DNA of 15,064 nucleotides from W11650 sp963545585. GTDB taxonomy: Bacteria; Bacillota; Clostridia; Lachnospirales; Vallitaleaceae. Positions 14,788 to 15,064 of the stretch are shown here, in pieces. The translations under genes and the position numbers were made by a program. The DNA is taken from NCBI GenBank assembly GCA_963545585.1, contig CAUUKX010000051.1, positions 1 through 15,064 on the forward strand, read 5' to 3'. Position 1 is the first letter of the stretch. The number at the start of each line of letters is the position of its first letter. The notes under the pieces are model-generated. The model saw only the letters and a program-made list of their open reading frames with translations, did not search any database and was not told where the DNA came from.

Positions 14788-15043
14788 CTAAAGTCAATTC
14801 CTTCCCGCTTAAATTATCAAAATCGATATTCAAAGCTTCCATTTCTTCCTGTTCGTGTTTGTCCATATAGGCACAATTGGTATTGATATACTCCAACAGG
14901 CCCAAATTTTCGCTTTTAACAATCGCTTTTAAGGCGGTATCTCTTAAAAATTCAGAAAAGGACATGCCGCATTTTTTAGCATAATCATTGATAGTTTCAT
15001 AAGCGGTAATAGGTAAAGTGATATTTTTTCTAACCATGTTCAT
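14768..15043 (-). CDS. Ribbon-helix-helix antitoxin (RelB/CopG type)
   Basis: 91 aa antitoxin partner of the downstream toxin. Residues 4-43 form a ribbon-helix-helix DNA-binding unit: a basic strand (VRKNITLP), helix A (TAYETINDYAKKCG) and helix B (SFSEFLRDTALKAIV). The acidic C-terminal half (62-90, rich in Glu/Asp) is the expected toxin-neutralising part. Such proteins also bind the promoter and repress the operon alone or with toxin. The ATG at 15043 has AAGGAG eight bases away; a second ATG two codons later is a less likely start. It overlaps the toxin gene by 20 bp. The operon promoter is beyond the window. Confidence 0.87.
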   Translation of the reverse strand: MNMVRKNITLPITAYETINDYAKKCGMSFSEFLRDTALKAIVKSENLGLLEYINTNCAYMDKHEQEEMEALNIDFDNLSGKELTLDELLQG

Positions 15044-15064
15044 AGCATCATCTCCTTATATCTC

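Overview
The window looks like a chromosomal segment of a Bacillota (Firmicutes) bacterium, most likely an anaerobic clostridial-type organism. The evidence is strong AGGAGG-like ribosome binding sites, DrrA-type ABC transporter genes next to a LiaS/DesK-type kinase and NarL-type regulator, a Gram-positive style lipoprotein signal, and AT-rich intergenic DNA. I cannot name the genus from sequence alone.

Layout. Positions 1-2114 (minus) hold an ABC-2 export operon: ATPase, permease, and the start of a second permease cut by the window edge, with all genes overlapping or abutting. Divergent from it is a membrane-anchored degenerate-GGDEF plus EAL protein (2592-4907, plus). This converges on and overlaps a response regulator (4856-5506, minus), preceded by its sensor kinase (5695-6753, minus). 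Divergent from the kinase, behind a good extended -10 promoter, is a CPBP/CAAX-type membrane protease (6955-8013, plus). Then come trmB (8352-9005, minus), a very large thioester-less alpha-2-macroglobulin-like lipoprotein (9353-14401, minus), and a RelE/ParE-type toxin with ribbon-helix-helix antitoxin (14503-15043, minus).

How they may work together. A kinase, NarL-type regulator and DrrA-type ABC exporter commonly form one envelope-stress or drug-response unit. Here the parts are on the same strand but separated by the oppositely oriented c-di-GMP gene. The protease and the alpha-2-macroglobulin are envelope genes too, but no direct link is visible. trmB is housekeeping.

The most unusual non-genic signal is a family of short (about 90-140 bp) imperfect repeats with inverted ends (consensus left end CAGTTCAGGCAAGC, right end GCTTGCCTGAACTG) and internal hairpins. 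I see two copies upstream of the ABC operon, two in tandem right after the protease stop codon, and a probable relic between kinase and regulator. They look like MITE-type elements. No RNA genes, CRISPR array, insertion sequence with transposase, or prophage genes were seen. Nothing here amounts to a clearly new multi-gene system. The repeat family, the degenerate cyclase/EAL protein and the thioester-less macroglobulin are the points most worth following.
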